DNA of 64,000 nucleotides from Kitasatospora sp. MAA19 (GTDB taxonomy: Bacteria > Actinomycetota > Actinomycetes > Streptomycetales > Streptomycetaceae), in assembly GCF_029894125.1 (NCBI RefSeq), contig NZ_JARXYZ010000016.1, positions 106,125 to 170,124 of the forward strand. Direction: 5' to 3'. The notes under the pieces were generated by a model. The model was not told where the DNA came from. It did not search any database and saw only the letters and a program-made list of their open reading frames with translations. Both the position numbers and the translations under genes were made by a program. Position 1 is the stretch's first letter. The number at the start of each line of letters is the position of its first letter. This document shows, one piece after another, positions 55,102-63,520 of the stretch.

Positions 55102-55139
55102 CGGCCCCCTGTGCGGCGCGTCCGCCGCACAGGGGGCCG
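55102..55139 (-). terminator. Terminator after the short chaplin gene
   Basis: 17-bp perfect stem (55102-55118 with 55123-55139) and a four-base loop, about 40 bp past the stop at 55181. Confidence 0.75.
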
Positions 55140-55180
55140 AGTGAGTCGGCTCAACGAGCCTCAGGGGCTCGGAGCGTGGC

Positions 55181-55423
55181 TCAGAAGTTGGCGCAGTGGT
55201 TGCCGAACGCCGGGTTCAGCACGCCGATCACGCTGACGGTGTTGCCGCACAGGTTGATCGGGATGTGCACCGGGACCTGGACCTGGTTGCCCGCGACGAC
55301 ACCCGGGGAGCCGGCGGCCACACCCTCGGCGGCGGCACCGCCGTGAGCGGACGCGACACCGGCGGCGGCGATCACCAGGCCACCGGTGGCGGCGGCGACA
55401 GCGGCGATCTTCTTGACCTTCAT
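55181..55423 (-). CDS. chpH: Short chaplin
   Basis: 80 residues. Signal peptide MKVKKIAAVAAATGGLVIAA with cleavage near VASAHG, then one chaplin domain with NLCGNTVSVIGVLNPAFGNH and C-terminal CANF. The two cysteines form the usual intramolecular disulfide. Short chaplins are secreted and make the hydrophobic surface layer together with long, wall-anchored chaplins. I chose the second of two adjacent ATG codons because AGGAGGA then has proper spacing. The assignment to chpH follows the adjacency to the long chaplin; chpE is similar in size. Confidence 0.9.
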   Translation of the reverse strand: MKVKKIAAVAAATGGLVIAAAGVASAHGGAAAEGVAAGSPGVVAGNQVQVPVHIPINLCGNTVSVIGVLNPAFGNHCANF

Positions 55424-55694
55424 CATTCCTCCTGTATGGACAACGCAACCCGTTCGGCGGGCTACACAGGAATGAACGACGGTGCGGCAAACGGGGTACG
55501 GAACAGATTTGCCATTCACCCGCAACGGTGAGGTCTCGCACACATACTCGACACGCATTCCCTTGCAGAATCGTTTCTGATGATCTCCCCCGCCTCGTCC
55601 CAAATCATTAGCTCGGACAATGCGGACGGCCCGTCCTCGGCACCCCGGGAACGGGCCGTCCGCACCAGCTGCCGCGCAGGTGCCCGGCAGGTGC

Positions 55695-57026
55695 TCAGCA
55701 GGCGTCGAGGAACCGGTCCAGCACCCGGACGCCGAACTTCAGCCCGTCCACCGGCACCCGCTCGTCCACGCCGTGGAACATCCCGGCGAAGTCCAGCTCC
55801 GGCGGCAGCTGCAGCGGCGCGAAGCCGAAGCAGCGGATCCCGAGGTCCTGGAACGACTTCGCGTCCGTCCCGCCCGACAGGCAGTACGGCACCGCGCGGG
55901 CGATCGGGTCCTCCGCCCGCAGCGCCGTCTGCATCGCCTCCACCAGCGCACCGTCGAAGCTGGTCTCGATCGCCCGGTCCGAGTGCAGGCTCTCCCGCTT
56001 CACGCGCGGGCCCAGGACGCTGTCCAGCTCCGCCAGGAACTCCTCCTCGTAACCGGGCAGGAAGCGCCCGTCCACGTGCGCGGTGGCCTGGCCGGGGATC
56101 ACGTTCACCTTGTACCCGGCACCGAGCATGGTCGGCTGGGCGGTGTTGCGCAGCGTGGTGCCGATCATCTTGGCGATGCCGCCGAGCACGCGCAGCGTCT
56201 CGTCCATGTTCTCCGGGTCCAGCTCGACCCCGAGGGCGTCCGACAGCTCGTCCAGGAAGGCCCGGACGGTCTTGGTGATCCGCAGCGGGAACTTGTGCCG
56301 GCCGAGCCGGGCGACCGCCTCGCACAGCTCGGTGATCGCGTTGTCGTCGTTCTCCATCGAGCCGTGCCCGGCCCGGCCCTCGACCGTCAGGCGCATCCAG
56401 TGCATGCCCTTCTCGGCCGTCTCCACCAGGTACAGCCGCACGTGGTCGTTGACCGTGAAGGAGAAGCCGCCGACCTCGCCGATGCCCTCGGTCACGCCCT
56501 CGAACAGCTCCGGGTGCTTGTCCACCAGGAACCGCGCCCCGTACGTGCCGCCGGCCTCCTCGTCCGCGACGAACGCCAGCACCAGGTCGCGCGGGGGCTT
56601 GCGTCCGGTGCGCAGCCGGTCGCGGACCACCGCGAGGGTCATCGCGTCCATGTCCTTCATGTCGACCGCGCCGCGCCCCCAGACGCAGCCGTCCGCGATC
56701 TCCCCGCCGAACGGGTCGTGCGTCCAGTCCGCGGCGTTGGCCGGCACCACGTCGGTGTGGCCGTGGATCAGCAGGCCCGGGCGGGAACGGTCCTCGCCCT
56801 CGATCCGGACCACCGTCGAGGCGCGTCCCTTCGCCGACTCGAAGATCTGCGGCTCCACCCCGAACTCGGCGAGCTGCTCGGCGACGTACTCCGCCGCCTT
56901 GCGCTCCCCCGGGCCGGAACCGTCCCCGTAGTTGCTGGTGTCGATCCGGATCAGATCGCGACAGATCCCGGCGACCTCCGACTCAGCCGTCACCCTCGGC
57001 GTCGCCGACTCGCTCCGCTCGCTCAC
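55695..57026 (-). CDS. M20-family metallopeptidase
   Basis: 443 residues, cytosolic zinc peptidase or amidohydrolase. Zinc ligands and catalytic residues appear in LLIHGHTDVVP, WGRGAVDMKDMDA, LAFVADEEAGGTYG (catalytic Glu pair) and GMFHGVDERVP. The dimerisation domain with VEGRAGHGSMEND lies in the middle. The GTG at 57026 has GAGGAG five bases upstream. Probably cleaves dipeptides or N-acyl amino acids; exact substrate unknown. Confidence 0.92.
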   Translation of the reverse strand: MSERSESATPRVTAESEVAGICRDLIRIDTSNYGDGSGPGERKAAEYVAEQLAEFGVEPQIFESAKGRASTVVRIEGEDRSRPGLLIHGHTDVVPANAADWTHDPFGGEIADGCVWGRGAVDMKDMDAMTLAVVRDRLRTGRKPPRDLVLAFVADEEAGGTYGARFLVDKHPELFEGVTEGIGEVGGFSFTVNDHVRLYLVETAEKGMHWMRLTVEGRAGHGSMENDDNAITELCEAVARLGRHKFPLRITKTVRAFLDELSDALGVELDPENMDETLRVLGGIAKMIGTTLRNTAQPTMLGAGYKVNVIPGQATAHVDGRFLPGYEEEFLAELDSVLGPRVKRESLHSDRAIETSFDGALVEAMQTALRAEDPIARAVPYCLSGGTDAKSFQDLGIRCFGFAPLQLPPELDFAGMFHGVDERVPVDGLKFGVRVLDRFLDAC

Positions 57027-57234
57027 GGTCACTCCTCGTCTCTGGCCCGCACCGACGCACCAGCGCGCCATCCCCAGGACCTGCACCCGGGCCGTACGAG
57101 CACGTCCGCCCATCCTCCCCCAGCCCCCGGGCCGGATCCACCCCCCGCACACCCCCGAAACCCCCTGGTCACGCCCCCGCCACACACACCCCCTTGCCTC
57201 CGCCACCACCCCCGATCCCCCACCCGGAACCGTT

Positions 57235-57264
57235 TTGGGAGCCCAAGCCGATCTTTGCTACAGT
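57235..57264 (+). promoter_or_regulatory. Promoter of tRNA-Leu
   Basis: TTGGGA (57235-57240), an 18-base spacer and TACAGT (57259-57264) fit a housekeeping-sigma promoter about 50 bp before the tRNA, in a local dip of G+C. Confidence 0.55.
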
Positions 57265-57317
57265 TACATCTGTCAGCGCGGCCGACGAGAGAACGAAAGC
57301 CGCAAAGACGACACCCC

Positions 57318-57405
57318 GTCCGGGTGGCGGAATGGCAGACGCGCTAGCTTGAGGTGCTAGTGCCCTTTATCGGGCGTGGGGGTTCAAGTCCCCCCTCGGA
57401 CACCA
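57318..57405 (+). tRNA. tRNA-Leu(GAG)
   Basis: 88 nt including the encoded CCA end. The acceptor stem pairs GTCCGGG with CTCGGAC (one G-T pair). The anticodon stem CTAGC/GCTAG encloses loop TTGAGGT with anticodon GAG, reading CUC leucine codons. The long variable arm (tgccctttatcgggcg) and T-arm GGGGGTTCAAGTCCCCC are those of a class II tRNA. Confidence 0.95.
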
Positions 57406-57407
57406 TA

Positions 57408-57441
57408 AATGCGGGTCAGGAGATATCCTGGCCCGCATTTT
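57408..57441 (+). terminator. Terminator of tRNA-Leu
   Basis: Hairpin aaatgcgggtcagga with tcctggcccgcattt around a gata loop, ending in a T run, directly after the tRNA. Confidence 0.85.
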
Positions 57442-57685
57442 GCGTTGGGCGTGGCCTGGGCGGCGCCCGGGCTGCGGGGGCGGTTCGGGCGCCGCGTCAG
57501 GTGGGGGCTACCTGGTGTGGAGGCGGCGGGCCGGGCCTACCGGAGGGCGGCTGCGGTGACGGCCTGGGGCGAGCGGGTGCCCCGCCGCCGTCACTGCGCC
57601 CTTCCTCGGGCTGCCGGAGCACCCGTCCCGGATGGCTCAGAAGGCTCCGGACGCCGGACGGCACCGCCGATCCGGTGGGTGACGA

Positions 57686-58915
57686 TCAGTCCGGCGAGCC
57701 GGCGCAGAGTCGGACCACCAGCGCTGTGGCGAGTGCGGTGAGGCCGCCGAGGAGCATGACCGTGGAGGTCGAGGCGGTGTCGACCACGGCGCCGCCGAGC
57801 AGCGCGCCCAGGGAGATGGTGGCCTGGAAGGAGGAGGTGAAGACGACGGTCGCCGCCTCCGGCGCGTGGGGTGCCGCGGTGCGGAACCAGAGCTGGGAGC
57901 AGACCGGGACGGCGCCGTACGCGAGACCCCACAGGAGGAGGAGTACGGTCGCGCCAGGTGTGGTCCGCCCGAGGACGGGGAGCAGCAGGGTCGAGGCGGC
58001 GAGCAGGCAGGAGGCCGTGACGAACGCGGGGCGCAGGGCTCGTGCGGCCCAGGTGCCCACGAGGAAGTTCCCCGCGATGCCGGAGACGCCGTAGGCCAAC
58101 AGGAGCACGGTGACGAGGTTCGGGCCGGCGTGGGTGACGTCCTGCAGGAACGGCGTGACGTAGGTGTACGTGCCGAAGTGGGCCGTCACGACGAGGAACG
58201 TCACCGCGATCCCGGTGCGTGCGCCCCTCGTCCGGAACAGGCCGCGCAGCACGGACAGGCTGGTGCTGGTCTGCGGCGGCAGCGGGGGCAGGGACACGGC
58301 GAGCGCGGCGAAGACGATCAGCGTCAGCGCGGCCATGGCCGCGAAGGCGGTCCGCCAGCCGGCCAGGTGGCCGAGGAAGACCCCGGCGGGCACGCCGAGG
58401 ACGGAGCCGAGCGGGACGGCCGAGAAGATCACGGCGTTGGCCCTGGCCTGCCGGGCTTCGGGCACCAGGCGCGGGGCGAGGCCGGCGCCGATCGACCAGA
58501 AGGCGCCGATGACCACGCCGAGCACGATCCGGGCCACCAGCACCGCCCAGTAGGCGGGGGCCAGCGCGTTGAGGAGGTCGGCCAGGACGAGGGCGAGCAT
58601 CAGCACGCAGAGCATGGTGCGCCGGTCGGTCCGCCGGGTGGCGACGGTCACCACGGGGGCGGCGACGGCGGCCACGATCCCGGGCAGGGCCATCATCAGC
58701 CCGGCCGTGCCGTCCGAGATCCGGAACGAGGCGCCGATCGGTGTCAATAGGCCGATCGGCAGGATCTCGGTGGTGACGAGGGAGAAGATACCGGTCATCA
58801 CCGAGACGACGGCGAGCCAGCCGCGCGCCGGGACCCGGGCGGAGGCTGCGGGGGCGGGCGGGGCGGCGACCACCGGGTCGGGGGCGGGCGGGGCGGAGCG
58901 GGGGGAAGGGGGCAC
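57686..58915 (-). CDS. MFS transporter, AraJ/drug-efflux type
   Basis: 409 residues with 12 predicted transmembrane helices (about 32-405) after a Pro/Ala-rich N-terminus. Motif A-like sequence VATRRTDRRTM lies between helices 2 and 3. FSLVTTEILPIGLLTPIGAS in helix 1 is typical of the YdhP/AraJ sugar- or drug-efflux group. It starts at a GTG with AGGA upstream. It is divergent from an esterase gene (187 bp between). Substrate unknown. Confidence 0.92.
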   Translation of the reverse strand: MPPSPRSAPPAPDPVVAAPPAPAASARVPARGWLAVVSVMTGIFSLVTTEILPIGLLTPIGASFRISDGTAGLMMALPGIVAAVAAPVVTVATRRTDRRTMLCVLMLALVLADLLNALAPAYWAVLVARIVLGVVIGAFWSIGAGLAPRLVPEARQARANAVIFSAVPLGSVLGVPAGVFLGHLAGWRTAFAAMAALTLIVFAALAVSLPPLPPQTSTSLSVLRGLFRTRGARTGIAVTFLVVTAHFGTYTYVTPFLQDVTHAGPNLVTVLLLAYGVSGIAGNFLVGTWAARALRPAFVTASCLLAASTLLLPVLGRTTPGATVLLLLWGLAYGAVPVCSQLWFRTAAPHAPEAATVVFTSSFQATISLGALLGGAVVDTASTSTVMLLGGLTALATALVVRLCAGSPD

Positions 58916-59102
58916 GGCGACGGTCCTGTCTGACGATCAGCGGGTGTCTCCGGACGAGTCCACCAGCCCTCCCGGGCCCCGGTCTGGCGTGATTGCGACG
59001 TCGACCGTGACGCTGGGACCTCGACATTCGGCGGGTCGGCCGGGTAAGGGTGGTGCCGGGCGCGCCAGCCCCGTGGAGCGCCTGATGCCTGGGAGGAAGC
59101 CG

Positions 59103-59765
59103 ATGTCCGCACCTGTTCAGCACCACCGGTTCGCCGTCGACGAGGACGGCAACGACCTGGGGTACGTCCTGTCCCTGCCGGACGGGTACGACGGGGGCCC
59201 CGGGCCGTGGCCGCTGCTGCTGTTCCTGCACGGCGCCATGGAGCGCGGCGAGGACCTGGCGGCACTCGCCGCGCACGGGCCGGTGCGGCAGATCGCCGAC
59301 GGGGCGAAGCTGCCGTTCGTGGTGGTGGCGCCGCAGTGCCCGGCCCACAGTTCGTGGGTGGCGGAGTTGAGCACGCTGGCGGCCCTGGTCGAGGACGTGT
59401 CGCGGACGTACCGGATCGACCCGGACCGGCGGTACGTGACCGGCCTCAGCATGGGCGGCGCCGGGGCGTGGGCGCTCGCCGCCCGGTACCCGCGCCGGTT
59501 CGCCGCGGCCGTACCGGTCTGCGGGTCCTGGCTGCAGGAGGCCGCGCCGCGCCTCGCCGCCCTCCCGGTGTGGACCTTCCACGGCGACGAGGACGACGTC
59601 GTCCCGGTCGAGCACACCGACCGACTGGTCGCGGCGCTGCGGGAGTTGGGCGGTCCGGTGCGGTTCACCCGCTACCCGGGAGTCGGCCACGACTCCTGGA
59701 CGCGGACGTACGACGACCCCGAGGTCTACGCCTGGCTGCTCGCCCAGTCCCGCAGCGCGGGCTGA
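59103..59765 (+). CDS. Alpha/beta-hydrolase, esterase/phospholipase type
   Basis: 220 residues. The catalytic triad is clear: Ser in TGLSMGGAGAW, Asp in HGDEDDVVPV and His in GVGHDSW. The oxyanion region LLLFLHGAMERGED is also present. No signal peptide. The architecture matches small carboxylesterases related to phospholipase/carboxylesterase and the CE1-like group. The ATG at 59103 follows GGAGG. It is divergent from the MFS gene. Confidence 0.9.
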   Translation: MSAPVQHHRFAVDEDGNDLGYVLSLPDGYDGGPGPWPLLLFLHGAMERGEDLAALAAHGPVRQIADGAKLPFVVVAPQCPAHSSWVAELSTLAALVEDVSRTYRIDPDRRYVTGLSMGGAGAWALAARYPRRFAAAVPVCGSWLQEAAPRLAALPVWTFHGDEDDVVPVEHTDRLVAALRELGGPVRFTRYPGVGHDSWTRTYDDPEVYAWLLAQSRSAG

Positions 59766-59874
59766 GGACGCGGGCCGGGCGGACCGGGGGCCGGGCGGCA
59801 CCGGTGCCACCGACCTTGGGCCCGTCCGGCCCTGGCTCCACTGCCCCTGACTCCGCTGCCCCCGGTTGCGCCGG

Positions 59875-60585
59875 CTACTGCTGCGGGCCGGTCGCCTGGC
59901 GGGGGCGGGTGGGGCGCGGGACGGCGACGGGCAGGGCGTGCCCGGTGCGGTCGTCGGTGTGCCAGGACTGCGACTGGAAGGCCAGGAACACCGCCGCCCA
60001 ACGGTTCTCCGACGGCAGGTGGATGAGCAGCGCGCCGTCCTGGTACACCCCGTCGTCCGCCCGGAACCGCCCGCCGTTGCCCTGGTTCATGTGCACGTCG
60101 TGCACGCCGTTGCCGGGCAGGAAGCCGAACACCTTGTCCGGGACGCCGGGTTCGGGCCCGAAGCGCTGCCCGAACACGTACACCGCGGCCACCGGGTCGG
60201 CGATCGCCCGCTGGACGTGCCGGTCGAGCAGGTCGGCGAGGTCGTTGTCCGGGCCCGGGAGGTCGGGCGGCAGGACGCGCATCGCCGCAGGGTCGAACAG
60301 GCGCCCGCGGACGAAGTCCAGGCTCGCCGTACCCGGCCGTGACGGGAGCGGGTGCCAGCCGCTGCCGGCCGGCGGGAGGGCTGCGGTGGCGGGGTGCCGG
60401 AAGTCCTCGACCGCGAGGTAGCGCAGGTCGGCGGGGGCCTGCTGGGAGAGGACGTTGACCGCCGCGCGGAAGTCGGTGCCCTGCGCATCGCGCAGGTGGA
60501 TCTGGTAGTGCGGGGTGTCGGTGGCGCCTTCACGGCGCCGGTCGACGGCGGTGCCGGCGAGCACGCCGTAGTCACGGATCGGCAT
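59875..60585 (-). CDS. DUF2278-family protein
   Basis: 236 residues from the ATG at 60585, beginning MPIRDYGVLAGTAVDRRREG. Conserved features of DUF2278 include PHYQIHLRDAQGTDFRAAVN near the start and GVHDVHMNQGN followed by DGALLIHLPSENRWAAVFLA. Soluble, no signal peptide. The two histidines of VHDVHMNQG look like possible metal or catalytic residues. Function not established. Confidence 0.87.
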   Translation of the reverse strand: MPIRDYGVLAGTAVDRRREGATDTPHYQIHLRDAQGTDFRAAVNVLSQQAPADLRYLAVEDFRHPATAALPPAGSGWHPLPSRPGTASLDFVRGRLFDPAAMRVLPPDLPGPDNDLADLLDRHVQRAIADPVAAVYVFGQRFGPEPGVPDKVFGFLPGNGVHDVHMNQGNGGRFRADDGVYQDGALLIHLPSENRWAAVFLAFQSQSWHTDDRTGHALPVAVPRPTRPRQATGPQQ

Positions 60586-60807
60586 GGGTGCGGTTCCTCG
60601 GTTCGCTGGTTCCCCGCCGGCCGGTCGGCCGGGGCTTCCTCCGTTATCGCGCACCCCGCCGACCGGGTTCCGGCGCATCCCCAGGTGTTCATCTCCCGTC
60701 CGCTGAAAGGGCTTTCGCGCCGCGGGGCGTTGGCGTCCGGGCCGGCGGCAGGGGCCGAAGCCGGGCGTCGGCAGTCGGTCGGGTCACCGGCCTGGCGGGA
60801 GGCCCGG

Positions 60808-60972
60808 TCAGCTGGCCGGCGCCGCCGCGCCCCGGTCGGCCGGGACGGGACCACGCCTGCGCCGACCCCGGACCAGCTCGCCGGTGACGAAGGCCGTCAC
60901 CGCCGCGACGATCAGCAGCGGCATCTGACGCAGGGCGGGGCCACCACTCTGCTGCTGGGGCGTCCCCGGCAT
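60808..60972 (-). CDS. Small membrane protein, unrecognised
   Basis: 54 residues beginning MPGTPQQQSGGPALRQMPLL, with one hydrophobic helix (about 17-34) and a basic, Ala-rich tail. The ATG at 60972 has AAGGAG five bases upstream, a strong sign of a real gene. Function unknown. Confidence 0.6.
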   Translation of the reverse strand: MPGTPQQQSGGPALRQMPLLIVAAVTAFVTGELVRGRRRRGPVPADRGAAAPAS

Positions 60973-61107
60973 CGCCGCTCCTTCGCGCTCCCGGGGCTCG
61001 CGGCCCCCGTCCTGCGACCGAGTCTCGCCCGGCGGCGGGGGGAGCGCACGGCGTGCGGCCGTCAGCCGGGCGCCGGGCGGCCGTGGTGGCGCCGTACGGG
61101 TGAGGGC

Positions 61108-61146
61108 GTGAAGCGTGAGGCGGTGAAGCGTGAGGCGGTGAGGCGG
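61108..61146. repeat. Tandem repeat of a 15-bp unit
   Basis: Two perfect copies of gtgaagcgtgaggcg (61108-61122, 61123-61137) plus a partial third, in non-coding DNA just left of the insertion sequence. Confidence 0.8.
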
Positions 61147-61213
61147 CCGGCGCGAGGACAGACCCCTAGGTGCACTGACCACGGAGGTTGGTGACGGGGC
61201 TCACGGAACAGAA

Positions 61214-61223
61214 CACCTAGACC
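61214..61223. repeat. Left target-site duplication of the IS
   Basis: cacctagacc, repeated exactly at 62747-62756, flanks the insertion sequence. Ten base pairs is a normal target duplication for the IS4 group. Confidence 0.9.
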
Positions 61224-61236
61224 CAATACCAGTGAC

Positions 61237-61485
61237 TTAGTAGTCCCAGGGTCGCCTGACCGTGACGGGTGGGTTGATCGGGGCGGTCTTGTGGTGCGGC
61301 GCGATGGTGACTGCTTCGACCGGGTCTCGGGTGGGTTGCGGCCAGAGTGTGTGGTCGGCCCGTTTGACGCCGAAGTTGGACATCTTGCGTTTGACGACGC
61401 GGGCGTTGGACCGTCTGCGGCGGGTGGGCAGGCGGTGGCGGGCTATCTCGCGCAGCCCGTCGGTTAGGGCTGCGGCTAGGCGGTC
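61237..61485 (-). pseudogene. Displaced C-terminal segment of the IS4 transposase
   Basis: After the transposase TGA (61484-61486) the shifted frame stays open for 82 codons and encodes a basic segment including RRRSNARVVKRKMSNFGVKR, which is the usual C-terminus of streptomycete IS4 transposases. It ends at a TAA inside the left inverted repeat. A +1 shift at CCC-TGA joins the two parts into a 483-residue protein. Either a one-base insertion in the TTTTCCCCC run broke the gene, or the site is a programmed frameshift. Confidence 0.75.
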
Positions 61486-62689
61486 AGGGGGAAAAGGCCG
61501 CCTGCGCGGCGACTTGGCGTCGTGCGAGGCGGAGGGTGCGGGTGAAGGAGAGCCGGTCGGGGTCCTCGCCGATGTCCTGGGCGGCGGTGTGCATGAGCTG
61601 GCGGATCGCGTGGTGGACGAGCATGTGGCCCCAGACCTCCTGCTCGACGCCTTCGGGTGAGCGGGAGCGCAGAACCTGGGCGGGGCCGCGCTGGTGCGTC
61701 TTCAGCTCGTCCAGCGCGGTCTCGATCTCCCAGCGCTCGTTGTAGCGGACCGCCAACTCTGTTGCGGGTGCGGACTCGTGGTCGAGGATGGTGGTGATCA
61801 GCCGGTAGGGGGCGGTGTGCTGCGGGCGGCCGGGGTCGTCCAGGGTGTACTCGATGACCCGCACGACGGCCGCGTCGGCGCGCTTGCGGTCCCCGGCGGC
61901 GGCGATGTCGGACAGGTAGGAGCCGTCGGGAAGCTCCTGCCGCACGGGCAGGACCGCGTTGGACTTGATACGCCAGAGCAGGTCCGCTCCGCCGGCCGAC
62001 GCGGCCCGCCACTGCTCCAGGCCGGCGAAGCCCCGGTCGGCCATCAGCAGGTCGTCGGGCCCCAGAGCGTCGAACAGCTCTCGCGCGAGCACGGACTCGG
62101 CGGTGGTGAACGGGCCCAGGGTCGCGTGGGTGATCGCGTGGGTGCCGCACTCCGCCAGCGCCACCACCCGCACCTGCGGGAACGCGGACCGCTCGCCGCG
62201 ATGGGTCTTGGGACGGCCGAACCGTGCGTCGTTCTCCTCGCTGTCCGGCACGTCGAACGTCGTCCCGTCGATGGCCATCAGGCGCCAACGCCCGTACCAC
62301 GCACCGGGAGTTGCCTCAGTCGCGACAGGGCCGGCGGTCTGTTCGAACAGCACCTTGAGGACCTCGGGCCCGAGCTTGACCCGGGCTCGGGAGATCGCCG
62401 CGGTCGTCGGAACCTGCCACGACCCGGACCAGCGCCTCGCCCAGGCCAGCCCCTCGGTCAGCAGCCGCGCGACCTCCTCATACCCCTGCCCGGAGAACAG
62501 GCACATCGCCAGCACGAAATAGACGACCACCCGTGGCGGCAGCAGCCGCTGGCGCTGACCGGTCCGGCCACACTCCTCCACGATCCGGTCCACCAGCTCC
62601 GGCGGGAACGTCCGCGTCAGCAGTCCGATCGCGATCCGATCCGACAGCCGCTCGTCCGTCGACGGCTTGACCTGCCCAGGGCGTGGCAT
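61484..62689 (-). CDS. IS4-family DDE transposase (C-terminally interrupted)
   Basis: 401 residues from the ATG at 62689 (AGGAGG eight bases upstream). Catalytic acids of the RNase H fold: Asp in LMAIDGTTFD, Asp in LLMADRGFAG, Glu in YNERWEIETALDELK. The last segment fits the IS4 signature Y-(2)-R-(3)-E-(6)-K exactly. An N-terminal helical domain (about 20-120, with GYEEVARLLTEGLAW) precedes it. The frame closes at AAFSP-TGA, about 80 residues short of the family length, and the missing part continues in the +1 frame. Confidence 0.92.
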   Translation of the reverse strand: MPRPGQVKPSTDERLSDRIAIGLLTRTFPPELVDRIVEECGRTGQRQRLLPPRVVVYFVLAMCLFSGQGYEEVARLLTEGLAWARRWSGSWQVPTTAAISRARVKLGPEVLKVLFEQTAGPVATEATPGAWYGRWRLMAIDGTTFDVPDSEENDARFGRPKTHRGERSAFPQVRVVALAECGTHAITHATLGPFTTAESVLARELFDALGPDDLLMADRGFAGLEQWRAASAGGADLLWRIKSNAVLPVRQELPDGSYLSDIAAAGDRKRADAAVVRVIEYTLDDPGRPQHTAPYRLITTILDHESAPATELAVRYNERWEIETALDELKTHQRGPAQVLRSRSPEGVEQEVWGHMLVHHAIRQLMHTAAQDIGEDPDRLSFTRTLRLARRQVAAQAAFSP

Positions 62690-62746
62690 ACGGGCACCTC
62701 CTGGACAGGCAGCCTACCAGCAGAGACCCTTAAGTCACTGGTATTG

Positions 62747-62756
62747 CACCTAGACC
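62747..62756. repeat. Right target-site duplication of the IS
   Basis: cacctagacc, identical to 61214-61223. It contains the TAG stop codon (62750-62752 on the minus strand) of the TetR gene. Confidence 0.9.
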
Positions 62757-63493
62757 CGCTGGACGTCGCCGAGCGCGCTCTCGATGCCCTGGACCATCCG
62801 CCACAGCGGCGCCCGGCGGCTGGCGACCAGCACCACCACGTCGTCCGCCCCGGCCTCGCCGTCCGCTCCGCCCTCGGCCGGGCGGTCGCGCCAGGTGCCG
62901 GTGACGAAGGCCATCGCCGCGTCGACCTCGGCCACCCAGTCGCTCTCCCCGCCCGATCGCAGCCAGGTGCGCAGAGCGTGGTTGTGCGCGGAGACCACGG
63001 CGGCGGCGATCACGTCGGCCCGCAGCGGGCCGTCCGGACGGTCGGCGAACCGGCCGCGCAGGTAGGCGGCGAGGGTGTGCTCGTAGCGCCAGACCACCGA
63101 CAGCTCGTACGCCCGCAGGCCGGGCACCTTGCGGGTGAGGCGGTAGCGCTGGACGGAGAAGGAGGGCTGCTCGGCGTACATCCGCAGGACGAGCCGGGCC
63201 GCGTCGCAGGCGTGCTTGACCGGGTCCTCCTCGCCGGTGCCGGACTCCAGGAACTCCGTCATCTCGGCGAGGCTGCGCTCGTGGTCCGGGAAGACCACGT
63301 CCTCCTTGGCCGGGAAGTAGCGGAAGAAGGAGCGCCGGCCGACCCCGGCGAGCGAGACGATGTCGTCGATGGTGGTCTGCTCGAAGCCGCGTTCCAGGAA
63401 GAGCTCGAAGGCGGCGGCGACCAGCGCCTCGCGCATCGCCGGCTTGGCGGGCCCGTCGTTCATGGGCAGGTCCTGCTCTTCCTTCTCGCTCAT
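62750..63493 (-). CDS. TetR/AcrR-family transcriptional regulator
   Basis: 247 residues. An N-terminal TetR HTH (about 18-65, with TTIDDIVSLAGVGRRSFFRY and FPAKEDVVFPD) is followed by a helical ligand-binding domain. The ATG at 63493 opens MSEKEEQDLPMNDG; a second ATG at residue 11 is possible. The insertion sequence begins immediately past its stop codon, which lies in the target duplication, so the coding sequence is intact but its downstream transcript is altered. It may regulate the acyl-CoA dehydrogenase gene upstream in the same orientation. Confidence 0.92.
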   Translation of the reverse strand: MSEKEEQDLPMNDGPAKPAMREALVAAAFELFLERGFEQTTIDDIVSLAGVGRRSFFRYFPAKEDVVFPDHERSLAEMTEFLESGTGEEDPVKHACDAARLVLRMYAEQPSFSVQRYRLTRKVPGLRAYELSVVWRYEHTLAAYLRGRFADRPDGPLRADVIAAAVVSAHNHALRTWLRSGGESDWVAEVDAAMAFVTGTWRDRPAEGGADGEAGADDVVVLVASRRAPLWRMVQGIESALGDVQRV

Positions 63494-63520
63494 TCTCGGA
63501 ACATAGCATCGGCCCCGAAC

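Larger units (their letters stand above)
54833..55180. other. Intergenic region between the two chaplin genes
   Basis: About 350 bp holding the chpC promoter region (lower G+C around 54880-54960), an octamer tandem repeat at 55036-55067 and the terminator of the short chaplin gene at 55102-55139. No gene. Confidence 0.6.
61224..62746 (-). mobile_element. IS4-family insertion sequence, 1,523 bp
   Basis: Perfect 16-bp terminal inverted repeats, CAATACCAGTGACTTA at 61224-61239 and its complement at 62731-62746, enclose one transposase gene on the minus strand. A 10-bp direct repeat flanks the element, so the boundaries are exact. The right duplication contains the stop codon of the TetR gene, which is therefore preserved. 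The transposase frame is interrupted near its 3' end. Confidence 0.95.

Noticed and set aside
57318..57405. tRNA-Leu as an integration site
   Set aside because: No integrase gene and no duplicated tRNA 3' end was seen downstream; a normal terminator follows directly.
57442..57685. Possible small gene between tRNA-Leu and the MFS gene
   Set aside because: Open frames here have no ribosome-binding site, biased Arg/Gly composition and no recognisable pattern.
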